DNA of 64,000 nucleotides from Sphingomonas sp. (GTDB taxonomy: Bacteria; Pseudomonadota; Alphaproteobacteria; Sphingomonadales; Sphingomonadaceae). Both the position numbers and the translations under genes were made by a program. The stretch covers positions 62,001-126,000 of the forward strand of contig NZ_JANINP010000008.1 of the NCBI RefSeq assembly GCF_024508665.1. The letters are read 5' to 3'. The stretch's first letter is position 1. Every line of letters begins with the position of its first letter. The notes under the pieces are model-generated. The model was not told the DNA's origin. It did not search any database and worked only from the letters and a program-made list of their open reading frames with translations. Positions 1 through 7,745 of this stretch are shown here, one piece after another.

Positions 1-1
1 T

Positions 2-751
2 AACCTCATGGAATTGCTGATCTGCATCGACGCGCTGAAGCGCGCGTCGGCCAAGCGGATCACTGCCGTGCTGCCCTATTTCGGCTATGCCCGCCAGGAT
101 CGAAAGCCCGGCCCGCGCACGCCGATCTCGGCCAAACTGGTCGCCAACCTGATCACCGTTGCCGGGGCCAATCGCGTGCTGTCGGTCGACCTGCACGCGG
201 GGCAGATCCAGGGTTTCTTCGACATCCCCACCGACAACCTGTTCGCCGCTCCGGTCATGTCGACCGACATCCTGGCGCGCCATTCGGACAAGAATCTGAT
301 GGTCGTGTCGCCCGACGTCGGCGGCGTGGTGCGCGCCCGCGCGCTCGCCAAGCGGCTCGACAACGCGCCGCTGGCGATCGTCGACAAGCGCCGCGAACGC
401 GCCGGCGAGTCCGAAGTGATGAACATCATCGGCGATGTCGAGGGGCGCTTCTGCATCTTGATCGATGATATCGTCGATTCGGCCGGCACGTTGTGCAACG
501 CCGCCGCCGCGCTGAAGGAAGCGGGCGCCGCGGGCGTCGTCGCCTACGTCACCCACGGCGTGCTGTCGGGCGGCGCGATCGCCCGGGTCGAGGGATCGGT
601 GCTCGAGGAACTGGTCATCACCGATTCGATCGGCAACCACGCGACGATCGCCGCCGCGAAAAAGGTCCGCCATCTGACCATCGCGCCGTTGCTCGCCGAA
701 GCGATCCGGCGGATTGCCGACGAGAGCTCGGTTTCCAGCCTGTTCGACTGA
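2..751 (+). CDS. prs: Ribose-phosphate pyrophosphokinase (PRPP synthetase), 5'-truncated by the window edge
   Basis: The enzyme makes phosphoribosyl pyrophosphate from ribose 5-phosphate and ATP in the cytosol, feeding nucleotide, histidine and NAD synthesis. The frame is open back to base 2, where it reads NLMEL, which in the E. coli protein is internal. The true start therefore lies outside the window and roughly the first 60 of about 310 residues are missing. Visible family landmarks are VLPYFGYARQDRK near the start, the VVSPDVGGVVRARA segment, the flexible-loop DKRR, and the ribose-phosphate loop DDIVDSAGTL. In that loop Ala replaces the more usual Gly. The C-terminal AEAIRRIADESS block is intact. 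A twin-hairpin repeat follows 22 bases after the stop. Confidence 0.97.
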   Translation, partial: NLMELLICIDALKRASAKRITAVLPYFGYARQDRKPGPRTPISAKLVANLITVAGANRVLSVDLHAGQIQGFFDIPTDNLFAAPVMSTDILARHSDKNLMVVSPDVGGVVRARALAKRLDNAPLAIVDKRRERAGESEVMNIIGDVEGRFCILIDDIVDSAGTLCNAAAALKEAGAAGVVAYVTHGVLSGGAIARVEGSVLEELVITDSIGNHATIAAAKKVRHLTIAPLLAEAIRRIADESSVSSLFD

Positions 752-773
752 GGCGGCAGCCAATCTCCGCACG

Positions 774-843
774 GCTCCTGCGAAAGCAGGAGCCAAGAGC
801 CCGCGCACAGTCCTGCGTAACCCGGGCGTTCCTGCTTCCGAAG
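774..843. repeat. Dispersed palindromic repeat, GAAA-loop hairpin type, copy 1
   Basis: GCTCCTGC at 774-781 and GCAGGAGC at 786-793 form a perfect 8-bp stem closed by a GAAA loop. The following 50 bases carry a degenerate second half with CCTGCGTAA and CCTGCTTCC motifs. The same 20-base hairpin recurs at 48944-48963, where the second half is also a perfect hairpin. It lies just after prs and may serve as its 3' end, but no T-run follows. Confidence 0.7.
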
Positions 844-1116
844 TGACCCAGCGCGGTCGGGTGCGGCCCCAAGTCGCGCGCCCATAGACGGCCGCGATCG
901 GCAAAAGGATTAGATGGCCCGACTATGGATGGGAGCGTTGAAGCCGCTTTCGGGAACGCTTCCTCGGGAAGCCGCCATTCCGTAGCTCCTGCGATCCTGT
1001 TCGAACCATCGCCTCGAAGCCTCACGCGGTCAGGTTGGTTCGCGTGCTCTGGGCGAAGCGCTCGCGAAGCGGTAGCGTTGCTGTATGATTTTTCCCGGTC
1101 GGCCAGGAGGATACTC
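844..1116 (+). promoter_or_regulatory. Gene-free stretch ending in the promoter and SD of the next gene
   Basis: Bases 844 to about 1075 show no convincing gene or structure. A TATGAT hexamer at 1084-1089 is a plausible -10 element; no good -35 is visible. AGGAGG at 1105-1110 is a strong Shine-Dalgarno site, six bases before the ATG at 1117. It fixes that start over in-frame codons further upstream. Confidence 0.45.
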
Positions 1117-1815
1117 ATGAAGTTCGTGAAGATTTCGGCGGCGATTGGGCTTCTGGCGTTTGCCACGCCTGCGCTAGCGGACATGACGGCGAATTACGTT
1201 GGGCCGAACGGTGCCATGACGATGAAGATCGAAATCGCCGCGAACGGCGACATACGCGGTCAAACCGGTGCCCCAAACGCCTACTTCATTACTCGTGACG
1301 GACACGGCTACATGATTCAGGCGACGTTTGACGGCCCGGCGGTCATGCGTGTCGAAGACATGGCAACGGTCATGGCCGAGCAAATGAAAAAGATCATGCC
1401 GGACATGCCGCCGCCGAAAAGCAAGGATGCTCCCGGCTTCACGCTGGTAAAGGGCGGCGAAGTGACGATCCGAGGCCGAAAAGGTATCGCGTATTACATG
1501 GATATTGCGAAAGACGGCAAACCTATTGGCAATCCGATTGTTGTAATCAGTACCGATCCTGATCTCGCTCCGCTTGGCGTAGCGATGGCATATCAGTTCA
1601 ACATGTCGGTTACGATGATGGGCCAAGTTCTAGGCGACACGAGCCCGTTGAAGGGAATGCAGGACATTCTCAAGACCGGCGCACCTATCTTATTCACGGG
1701 ATTGCAACTCGATACCGTCAATCGCGATCCGATACCGGCTGAGCATTTCGTGTTACCGGCGGGACCGCTCGATATCGACGGAGTGAGGAAAACAATGGGC
1801 GCGGGGCCAAAATAA
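1117..1815 (+). CDS. Secreted protein of unknown function
   Basis: A 232-residue protein with a classic Sec signal peptide (MKFVKISAAIGLLAFATPALA, cleavage predicted after the ALA near residue 21). I do not recognise the mature part. It has methionine-rich stretches (MEDMATVMAEQMKKIMPDMPPPKS-like segment around residues 85-105, best described as Met/Lys/Pro rich) and later alternating hydrophobic strands suggesting a periplasmic beta-rich fold. The start is fixed by AGGAGG at 1105-1110. Codon use is visibly less GC-biased than in the flanking genes, so it may be acquired or fast-evolving. It stands alone, with prs upstream and an opposing PilZ gene downstream. Confidence 0.75.
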   Translation: MKFVKISAAIGLLAFATPALADMTANYVGPNGAMTMKIEIAANGDIRGQTGAPNAYFITRDGHGYMIQATFDGPAVMRVEDMATVMAEQMKKIMPDMPPPKSKDAPGFTLVKGGEVTIRGRKGIAYYMDIAKDGKPIGNPIVVISTDPDLAPLGVAMAYQFNMSVTMMGQVLGDTSPLKGMQDILKTGAPILFTGLQLDTVNRDPIPAEHFVLPAGPLDIDGVRKTMGAGPK

Positions 1816-1944
1816 GCGGATACCTGACCTGAACGTGTGCGGTTGGTCGGTTTTTCGGTCGGTCCGCTTTGGGGCGGCGAGGCGGCGATCGCAAAGGTCC
1901 GCAATTGAGTCGGAAGCCGTCAGGCCGCTTTTAGAGCCTACCGC

Positions 1945-2277
1945 CTAATGTCCCAACGTCTTCACGATGTGATCGAGCACTGGCGGATAGAGCGGCTGGC
2001 GGAAACTGCACCCGATCTCCAGGCCGTGGCGCCAGGCGACCGTCGCTTCCAGCCCCTGCATGCCGGGGATCGCCAGCCAGACGATCTGCCCCGCGTCGAG
2101 CGCATAATGCGCCTCGGCGCGGAACCCGGTGACCGACAGATCGAGCAGGCGGACATTATATTTGTTGGAATGCCGATCGCGTAGCCGCGCCGGTATGGCG
2201 ATCGGCACGCGCTGTTGCTGGCGATGATCGTCCTCGCCGTCAGTCGCTCGATCGAATCCGAACGAATGCATGTCCAT
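1945..2277 (-). CDS. PilZ-domain protein (candidate c-di-GMP receptor)
   Basis: A 110-residue single-domain protein. It shows both ligand-binding signatures of PilZ domains: RQQQR at residues 19-23 (RxxxR) and DLSVTG at 46-51 (D/NxSxxG), followed by beta strands with a conserved Trp and the EIGCSF segment. Proteins of this kind bind cyclic di-GMP and act through protein contacts on motility, adhesion or polysaccharide synthesis; the partner cannot be read from this locus. There is no signal peptide or second domain. It is a single-gene unit facing the secreted-protein gene at 1117-1815, with the TauE-like gene lying upstream on the same strand. Confidence 0.88.
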   Translation of the reverse strand: MDMHSFGFDRATDGEDDHRQQQRVPIAIPARLRDRHSNKYNVRLLDLSVTGFRAEAHYALDAGQIVWLAIPGMQGLEATVAWRHGLEIGCSFRQPLYPPVLDHIVKTLGH

Positions 2278-2342
2278 GGCGCTCTTTATGCTTAGCCGCC
2301 GTTAACATTTGGCAAAGACCCGGCCGATCCGGTCCGATTTAC

Positions 2343-3092
2343 TCAGACGAGGGCGTCCCACAGCAATTTTGCGCCGACCAGCACCATCAACACGTAAATC
2401 GCGACATAGAAGCGCTCGGCGGAAACGCGCCGCACCAGCCAGACACCGGCGAAGGTCGAGACGACCGCCACCGGCAGCAATGCGGCCGCCGTCAGCAGAT
2501 TGGCATGAGTGAACTGGCCGAGTGCGATATAGGCCGGCACCTTGATCCAGTTGACCGCGGCGAAGAAGACCGCGGTCGTTCCGACCAGCACGTCGCGCGA
2601 CAGGCGGTGCGGCAACACCCAGACCTGGAACGGCGGCTGGCCGGCATGCGCGATCTGGCTGGTGAAGCCGGAGGCGATGCCGAACAGCATGCCGAGCCAC
2701 TCGGGAAGTCCCTTGGCCACTTGCGGCGGGCCGTGGCGATCGGCCCAGAGTCGATAGGCGCCGAACAGCAAGGAGATCGCGCCGACCGCGCCGAGCACCG
2801 CGCTTTCCGACAATTTCGCGGCGAACAGATAGCCAAGCACGATCCCCAGGATCGCCCCCGGCATCATCCAGCCGAGCAATCGCCAGTCGACGGTGCGGCG
2901 GAACGCCCAGACCCCAACCACGTCCTGCACGATCAGGATCGGCAACAGGATCGCCGCGGCCTGGACCGGCGAAATGACGAAGGCGAGCATCGGCAGCGAC
3001 AATGCGCCGAGTCCCGCAAACCCGCCCTTGGACAGGCCGAGCATCAGCACCGCCGGGATCGCCAGCGCATAGAAATGCCAGTCGAGGATCAC
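2343..3092 (-). CDS. TauE/SafE-family membrane permease (sulfite/anion exporter-like)
   Basis: A 249-residue integral membrane protein with about eight hydrophobic segments. The N-terminal motif LMLGLSKGGFAGLGALSLP is typical of the TauE/SafE (DUF81) family, which exports small sulfur-containing or organic anions. The reading frame is open much further upstream, but that part is only the antisense image of crtZ. The likely start is GTG at 3092 (VILDWHFY), 20 bases after the crtZ stop; no strong SD is visible. Co-transcription with crtZ is likely. The substrate cannot be inferred. A second, unrelated-looking TauE protein is encoded at 45316-46230. Confidence 0.85.
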   Translation of the reverse strand: MILDWHFYALAIPAVLMLGLSKGGFAGLGALSLPMLAFVISPVQAAAILLPILIVQDVVGVWAFRRTVDWRLLGWMMPGAILGIVLGYLFAAKLSESAVLGAVGAISLLFGAYRLWADRHGPPQVAKGLPEWLGMLFGIASGFTSQIAHAGQPPFQVWVLPHRLSRDVLVGTTAVFFAAVNWIKVPAYIALGQFTHANLLTAAALLPVAVVSTFAGVWLVRRVSAERFYVAIYVLMVLVGAKLLWDALV

Positions 3093-3112
3093 CGCGCGTC
3101 GATAGCCAATAT

Positions 3113-3622
3113 CTATCGGGCGGTATCGCCGGCCGGCGCGCGAACCCCGGCATTGCCGCGGCGATTGAGTTCGGCCTTGAGCGCCTCCGGCGGCGGCGCC
3201 CACAGGAAGCCGAAACTGACCGTGCCGCGCTTCGTCTCGACCACATGGTGCAGCCGGTGCGCCTGGATGATGCGTTTCATATAGGCCGATCGCGGCAGAT
3301 AGCGCGTGGCGACCCGGCGATGGACGATGACGTCGTGGAACCCGAAATAGATCGCGCCGTAGGCCGCGATTCCCGCGCCGATCCAGGTACAGCCCCACCA
3401 CCAGCCGAGCTGCACGCCGCCGAGCAACAGCATGATCGACGGCACCGCGAAGATCACCGCATATAGGTCGTTGAGCTCCCACCGTCCCGCCCGCGCCCGG
3501 TGATGGCTCGCGTGGAGGAACCAGCCCGGGCCATGCATCACCCAGCGATGCATCACATAGGCGAACCCCTCCATCGCGATTACGGTTGCGAGAAACAGCA
3601 AGATGCCAAAAGGCCAGGTCAT
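3113..3622 (-). CDS. crtZ: Beta-carotene 3-hydroxylase (CrtZ-type di-iron hydroxylase)
   Basis: A 169-residue membrane hydroxylase that adds 3-hydroxyl groups to beta-ionone rings, giving zeaxanthin, the precursor of the yellow carotenoids of sphingomonads. All histidine clusters of the family are present: H25/H30, H37/H40/H41, H96/H101 and H122/H125/H126, plus the diagnostic AHRLHH and VSFGFL motifs. Several hydrophobic segments separate them. Length matches CrtZ (about 160-180). No other carotenoid gene is nearby. It is divergent from sucC, with 115 bases between the starts, and sits upstream of the TauE-like gene on the same strand. Confidence 0.93.
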   Translation of the reverse strand: MTWPFGILLFLATVIAMEGFAYVMHRWVMHGPGWFLHASHHRARAGRWELNDLYAVIFAVPSIMLLLGGVQLGWWWGCTWIGAGIAAYGAIYFGFHDVIVHRRVATRYLPRSAYMKRIIQAHRLHHVVETKRGTVSFGFLWAPPPEALKAELNRRGNAGVRAPAGDTAR

Positions 3623-3737
3623 CGCGTGCGCTATAGAACTACCGTCGCCCCAAGGCGAGCGGGGGTGGATTCATCGCTCCCGCTGTGCTTAAGGCCTCTC
3701 CATTCCCTATCTTCGAAAACCCGAGAGAAGGCCCTTC

Positions 3738-4937
3738 ATGAACATTCACGAATATCAGGCCAAGGAACTGCTCGCGAAATTCGGCGTCCCCGTGCCCGCC
3801 GGCTATGCCGCGATGACCGTCGACGAAGCGGTCGATGCCGCCAAGAAGCTGCCCGGGCCGCTTTATGTCGTGAAGGCCCAGATCCATGCCGGAGGCCGCG
3901 GCAAGGGCAAGTTCAAGGAACTCGGTCCTGACGCCAAGGGCGGTGTCCGCCTCGCCAAGACGCTGGATGAAGTCCGCGCCGCCGCGGCCGACATGCTCGG
4001 CAACACGCTCGTCACGGTCCAGACCGGCGAGCATGGCAAGCAGGTCAACCGTCTCTACGTCACCGATGGCGTCGATATCGCCAAGGAATTCTACCTCGCG
4101 GCGCTGGTCGATCGCGTCACCGGCCGAGTCGCGTTCGTCGTTTCGACCGAAGGCGGCATGGACATCGAGACCGTCGCGCACGACACGCCGGAGAAGATCC
4201 ACACGTTCGACATCGATCCCGCGACCGGCTTCATGCCGCATCACGGCCGCGCCGTCGCTGCCGCGCTGGGCCTGAAGGGCGATCTCGCCAAGCAGGCCGC
4301 CTCGGTCGCCGGCAAGCTGTATGACGCGTTCCTCGGCACCGACGCCAGCCAGATCGAGATCAATCCGCTCGCCGTCACCGACGACGACAAGCTGATGGTG
4401 CTCGACGCCAAGGTCGGTTTCGATTCGAACGCAATGTTCCGCCACAAGGACCTGCTCGCGCTGCGCGACGAGACCGAAGAGGATCCGGCCGAACTCGAAG
4501 CGTCGAAATACGACCTCGCCTATATCAAGCTCGACGGCGATATCGGCTGCATGGTCAACGGCGCCGGCCTCGCCATGGCGACGATGGACATCATCAAATT
4601 GAACGGCATGTTCCCGGCCAACTTCCTCGACGTCGGCGGCGGCGCCAACAAGGAAAAGGTCACCGCGGCGTTCAAGATCATCCTGAGCGATCCCGCGGTG
4701 AAGGGCATCCTGGTCAACATCTTCGGCGGCATCATGCGCTGCGACATCATCGCCGAGGGCATCGTCGCGGCCGCCAAGGAAGTGAATCTGAGCGTGCCTT
4801 TGGTCGTCCGCCTCGAGGGCACCAATGTCCAGCAGGGCAAGGACATCCTGGCCAATTCGGGCCTGGCGATCGTTCCCGCCAACGATCTCGGCGACGCGGC
4901 ACAGAAGATCGTCGCCGAGGTGAAGAAGGCGGCTTGA
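3738..4937 (+). CDS. sucC: Succinyl-CoA synthetase (ADP-forming) beta subunit
   Basis: The ATP-grasp subunit of succinate-CoA ligase, which converts succinyl-CoA to succinate with substrate-level phosphorylation in the TCA cycle. At 399 residues it is full length. It starts MNIHEYQAKELL and carries the nucleotide-binding GGRGKGKF segment near residue 53, the ATP-grasp metal site region EINPL, and C-terminal GGANKEKV and NIFGGIMRCD. A GAGAAGG SD precedes the ATG. The partner sucD, which follows sucC in many bacteria, is absent here. The next genes are a secreted protein and etfBA. A short GCCGCC hairpin lies just downstream (4945-4958). Confidence 0.98.
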   Translation: MNIHEYQAKELLAKFGVPVPAGYAAMTVDEAVDAAKKLPGPLYVVKAQIHAGGRGKGKFKELGPDAKGGVRLAKTLDEVRAAAADMLGNTLVTVQTGEHGKQVNRLYVTDGVDIAKEFYLAALVDRVTGRVAFVVSTEGGMDIETVAHDTPEKIHTFDIDPATGFMPHHGRAVAAALGLKGDLAKQAASVAGKLYDAFLGTDASQIEINPLAVTDDDKLMVLDAKVGFDSNAMFRHKDLLALRDETEEDPAELEASKYDLAYIKLDGDIGCMVNGAGLAMATMDIIKLNGMFPANFLDVGGGANKEKVTAAFKIILSDPAVKGILVNIFGGIMRCDIIAEGIVAAAKEVNLSVPLVVRLEGTNVQQGKDILANSGLAIVPANDLGDAAQKIVAEVKKAA

Positions 4938-4990
4938 CGCGGTACCGCCGAATGGCGGGCCGGGCACGGCGATAAGGGAAGAGGGAGCGG

Positions 4991-5653
4991 ATGACGGGAC
5001 GGGGCGCATGGGTCGGGACGATGGCGATCGCCTCGGTCGGCATGCTCCTGTCGCCGGTCTCCGCCCGCGCGGCGGACAGCCTCTGCGAGCTCCATATTAC
5101 CGCGGCGGGCTATCCGAGCCGCACGTTTAAGCCCGCCAAGCCCAACGCGTTCGTCAAGGTGACGCCGCCCCCGCCCGGCGGCGCGGTATTTACCACTGCG
5201 GCCGTTGCCGGCGCACTGGATGACGCGGGACTGCGGACGCTTTCCCCCAGCGCCGGCGAGCTTAAAATCGTGCGGCACGCTGACTTGCTCGACCTCGACA
5301 AGCGCAAGCTCGACGGTACCCGGCTCTATGCGTCGGATGCGCCGTGTTATGCCGATCTGGTGGTCGACAACACCTACGCGATTCTGACCGACACGGTGCC
5401 GAAGGAGCGGCTCGGCCTGGTTACCGGTGCGATCGTCGGCGGCAGCCGGCTAGTCACCACCTTCGTGTTGCAAAGCTGGCGCGATGGCACGGCCAAACCC
5501 ATCACCTACAGGAAGAAAGTTGACAGCCCGCTCACGGTGACGACCGCGGACGTCACTACCGGCAGCGATGCGGCGCGCGGCGATCTGGTCCAAGCGTCGG
5601 CCGCCAACCTCGAGCAATTCGCATCGTTCGTCGCGGCGAAATCGACGAAGTAG
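4991..5653 (+). CDS. Secreted protein of unknown function
   Basis: A 220-residue protein with an N-terminal signal peptide (hydrophobic core VGTMAIASVGMLLSPVS, cleavage after ARA near residue 27). Two cysteines in the mature part (SLCELH and APCYAD) could form a disulfide. The sequence reads as alternating beta strands with a short helical C-terminus, and I recognise no catalytic motif. It lies 53 bases after sucC and 86 bases before etfB, all on one strand, and could be transcribed with sucC. Base composition is like its neighbours. Confidence 0.75.
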   Translation: MTGRGAWVGTMAIASVGMLLSPVSARAADSLCELHITAAGYPSRTFKPAKPNAFVKVTPPPPGGAVFTTAAVAGALDDAGLRTLSPSAGELKIVRHADLLDLDKRKLDGTRLYASDAPCYADLVVDNTYAILTDTVPKERLGLVTGAIVGGSRLVTTFVLQSWRDGTAKPITYRKKVDSPLTVTTADVTTGSDAARGDLVQASAANLEQFASFVAAKSTK

Positions 5654-5666
5654 CGGCGACGGCGAT

Positions 5667-5682
5667 TTGACGTTAACGTGAA
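5667..5682. promoter_or_regulatory. Palindromic operator candidate upstream of etfBA
   Basis: TTGACGTTAACGTGAA contains the perfect palindrome ACGTTAACGT at 5670-5679, with TT and AA flanks. The left half also reads as a -35-like TTGACG. It lies 58 bases before the etfB ATG. The shape resembles, from memory, sites of MerR-family LiuR-type regulators of branched-chain amino acid and acyl-CoA catabolism, whose regulons include electron-transfer flavoprotein genes. The regulator is not in this window. Confidence 0.4.
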
Positions 5683-5739
5683 CCACAAGGCCCGAGCGGC
5701 CGCCTTCCCAGGGAACGTTCGGACGACGGAGTAGATGGA

Positions 5740-6486
5740 ATGAAAGTCTTGGTGCCGGTCAAGCGTGTGCTTGACTATAACGTGAAGCCCCGCGTGAAGG
5801 CGGACGGGACGGGGGTCGATTTGGCCAACGTCAAGATGTCGATGAACCCGTTCGACGAGATCGCGGTCGAAGAAGCGATCCGTCTGAAAGACAAGGGCGT
5901 GACGGAGATCGTCGCTGTGTCGATCGGCGAGGCGAAGTCGCAGGAAACCTTGCGTACCGCGCTCGCCATGGGTGCCGACCGCGCGATCCTGGTCGTCTCG
6001 GACGATAAGGTCGAGCCGCTGGGCGTCGCCAAGCTGTTGAAGGCGATCGTCGAGGCCGAGAAGCCCGATCTGGTGATCCTGGGCAAGCAGGCGATCGACG
6101 ACGACAACAACCAGACCGGCCAGATGCTGGCGGGCCTGCTCGGCGTCGGCCAGGCCACTTTTGCTTCAAAGGTCGAACTCGCCTCGGACAGCGTCACCGT
6201 GACGCGCGAAGTCGATGGCGGCTCGGAGACCGAGAAGCTGACGCTGCCGGCGATCATCACCACCGACCTTCGCCTCAACGAGCCGCGTTATGCCTCGCTG
6301 CCCAACATCATGAAGGCCAAGTCGAAGCCGCTCGACCAGAAGACGCCGGCCGATTACGGCGTCGACGTCACCCCGCGGCTGACGACGCTCAAGGTCGTCG
6401 AACCGCCCAAGCGCACCGCCGGCGTCAAGGTCGCCGATGTCGATGAGCTGGTAGCCAAACTCAAGGCGATGGGAGTTGCCAAGTGA
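5740..6486 (+). CDS. etfB: Electron-transfer flavoprotein beta subunit
   Basis: A 248-residue subunit of the FAD/AMP heterodimer that accepts electrons from acyl-CoA dehydrogenases and passes them to ETF-ubiquinone oxidoreductase. It starts MKVLVPVKRVLDYNVK. Family landmarks include MNPFDEIAVEEAIRLK, KQAIDDDNNQTGQMLA (AMP-binding region) and the signature LRLNEPRYASLPNIMKAK near residues 177-194. Length is normal. Its stop codon overlaps the GTG start of etfA in a GTGA junction, so the two are translationally coupled. A palindromic operator candidate lies at 5667-5682. Confidence 0.98.
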   Translation: MKVLVPVKRVLDYNVKPRVKADGTGVDLANVKMSMNPFDEIAVEEAIRLKDKGVTEIVAVSIGEAKSQETLRTALAMGADRAILVVSDDKVEPLGVAKLLKAIVEAEKPDLVILGKQAIDDDNNQTGQMLAGLLGVGQATFASKVELASDSVTVTREVDGGSETEKLTLPAIITTDLRLNEPRYASLPNIMKAKSKPLDQKTPADYGVDVTPRLTTLKVVEPPKRTAGVKVADVDELVAKLKAMGVAK

Positions 6487-7415
6487 AGACGCTCGTCTGG
6501 GTCGAACATGACGGCAAGACCGTCAAGGATGCCACGCTCGCCGTGGTCACCGCCGCTTCCAAGCTCGGCGAGGTCGATCTGCTGGTCGCCGGATCGGGCG
6601 TCGACGCGGTCGCCGCCGAAGCCGCCAAGATCGCCGGCGTCAGCACTGTCCTGACCGCCGACAATGCCGCGCTTGAACACCCGCTGGCCGAAACCGTCGC
6701 GCCTTTGGTCGTCAAGCTGATGGCCGATCATGACGCGTTCCTCGCGCCCGCGACCTCGAACGGCAAGAACATCGCGCCGCGCGTCGCCGCGCTGCTCGAC
6801 GTCATGCAGATCAGCGACATATTGTCGGTCGAGAGCGAGGACACGTTCACGCGCCCGATCTATGCCGGCAACGCGATCGCCACCGTCCAGACCAAGGACG
6901 CGAAGAAGGTCATCACCGTACGCGGCACCGCGTTCGACAAGGCCGCGCCCGAGGGCGGCAATGCCAAGGTCGTCGCGACCGACGGCGCCGGCCTGGAGCA
7001 ATCGGTCTCGACCTATGTCGGGTCGGAGATCGCCAAGCTCGAGCGTCCTGAACTGACCAGCGCCAAGGTGATCGTCTCGGGCGGCCGCGCGCTCGCCTCG
7101 AGCGAGAACTTCCACTCGGTGATCGAGCCGCTCGCCGACAAGCTCGGCGCCGCGGTCGGCGCGTCGCGCGCCGCGGTCGATGCGGGCTATGTCCCCAACG
7201 ACTATCAGGTCGGCCAGACCGGCAAGATCGTCGCCCCCGAAGTCTATATGGCGATCGGCATCTCGGGCGCGATCCAGCATCTGGCGGGCATGAAAGACTC
7301 GAAGACGATCATCGCGATCAACAAGGACGAGGACGCCCCGATCTTCCAGGTCGCGGATATCGGCCTGGTCGGCGACCTGTTCAAGATCGTGCCGGAGTTG
7401 ACGTCGAAGCTGTAG
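6483..7415 (+). CDS. etfA: Electron-transfer flavoprotein alpha subunit
   Basis: A 310-residue FAD-binding partner of EtfB. The start is GTG at 6483, overlapping the etfB stop (GTGA). The C-terminal FAD domain is complete: VSGGRALASSENF, AVGASRAAVDAGY, the QVGQTGK loop, VAPEVYMAIGISGAIQHLAGM, and the terminal INKDEDAPIFQVADIGLVGDL. It functions in the cytosol in fatty-acid and branched-chain amino-acid oxidation. No acyl-CoA dehydrogenase or ETF-QO gene is nearby. A group of hairpins follows the stop. Confidence 0.98.
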   Translation: MKTLVWVEHDGKTVKDATLAVVTAASKLGEVDLLVAGSGVDAVAAEAAKIAGVSTVLTADNAALEHPLAETVAPLVVKLMADHDAFLAPATSNGKNIAPRVAALLDVMQISDILSVESEDTFTRPIYAGNAIATVQTKDAKKVITVRGTAFDKAAPEGGNAKVVATDGAGLEQSVSTYVGSEIAKLERPELTSAKVIVSGGRALASSENFHSVIEPLADKLGAAVGASRAAVDAGYVPNDYQVGQTGKIVAPEVYMAIGISGAIQHLAGMKDSKTIIAINKDEDAPIFQVADIGLVGDLFKIVPELTSKL

Positions 7416-7745
7416 GGAGCAGCGTCAGCTGCGCACCGGCGCGAGCGGTGTAGCCCGCTCGCGACAGTTCGACCGGCCGGCGGCGCCTACGCGCCGACCG
7501 ACGACGACGCGGGACTTGCTCCCGCGTCGTTCTCGTTTGGGAGAGGCGTCGTCCGAAACCGCCTGGGCGGCGCAGTGCTCAGACCAAGCCCAAAAGAGTA
7601 AGCCCCGTCGCACATGGTGCGGCGGGGCTCCCTAGGACGATCCTACGCGCGAAGCGTGGGTTCGTCTAAAATGCTCTCTCTTTCGTTCAAGCAGGATATC
7701 AACGCGCGATAACGCGCCCAGTTCCGGGATCATGAAGAAATTATT
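7416..7745. terminator. Hairpin-rich convergent intergenic region downstream of etfA
   Basis: This 330-base stretch lies between convergent genes (etfA and an MFS gene) and holds no credible ORF. It contains a perfect 11-bp stem, ACGACGCGGGA (7504-7514) with TCCCGCGTCGT (7520-7530), followed by TCTCGTTT. A 13-bp stem with one G-U pair lies at 7601-7629, and an imperfect stem at 7637-7666. The first hairpin is the best transcription-terminator candidate for etfBA; the others lack a T-run. Confidence 0.5.

Noticed and set aside
2302..3246. Alternative 314-codon minus-strand frame across the TauE-like gene
   Set aside because: It is Arg/Ala/Gly-rich without membrane segments, whereas the overlapping frame gives a proper eight-helix permease with the family motif.
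7601..7629. Second hairpin after etfA as an intrinsic terminator
   Set aside because: The stem is good but CCCTAGG follows instead of a T-run; the hairpin at 7504-7530 followed by TCTCGTTT is the better candidate.
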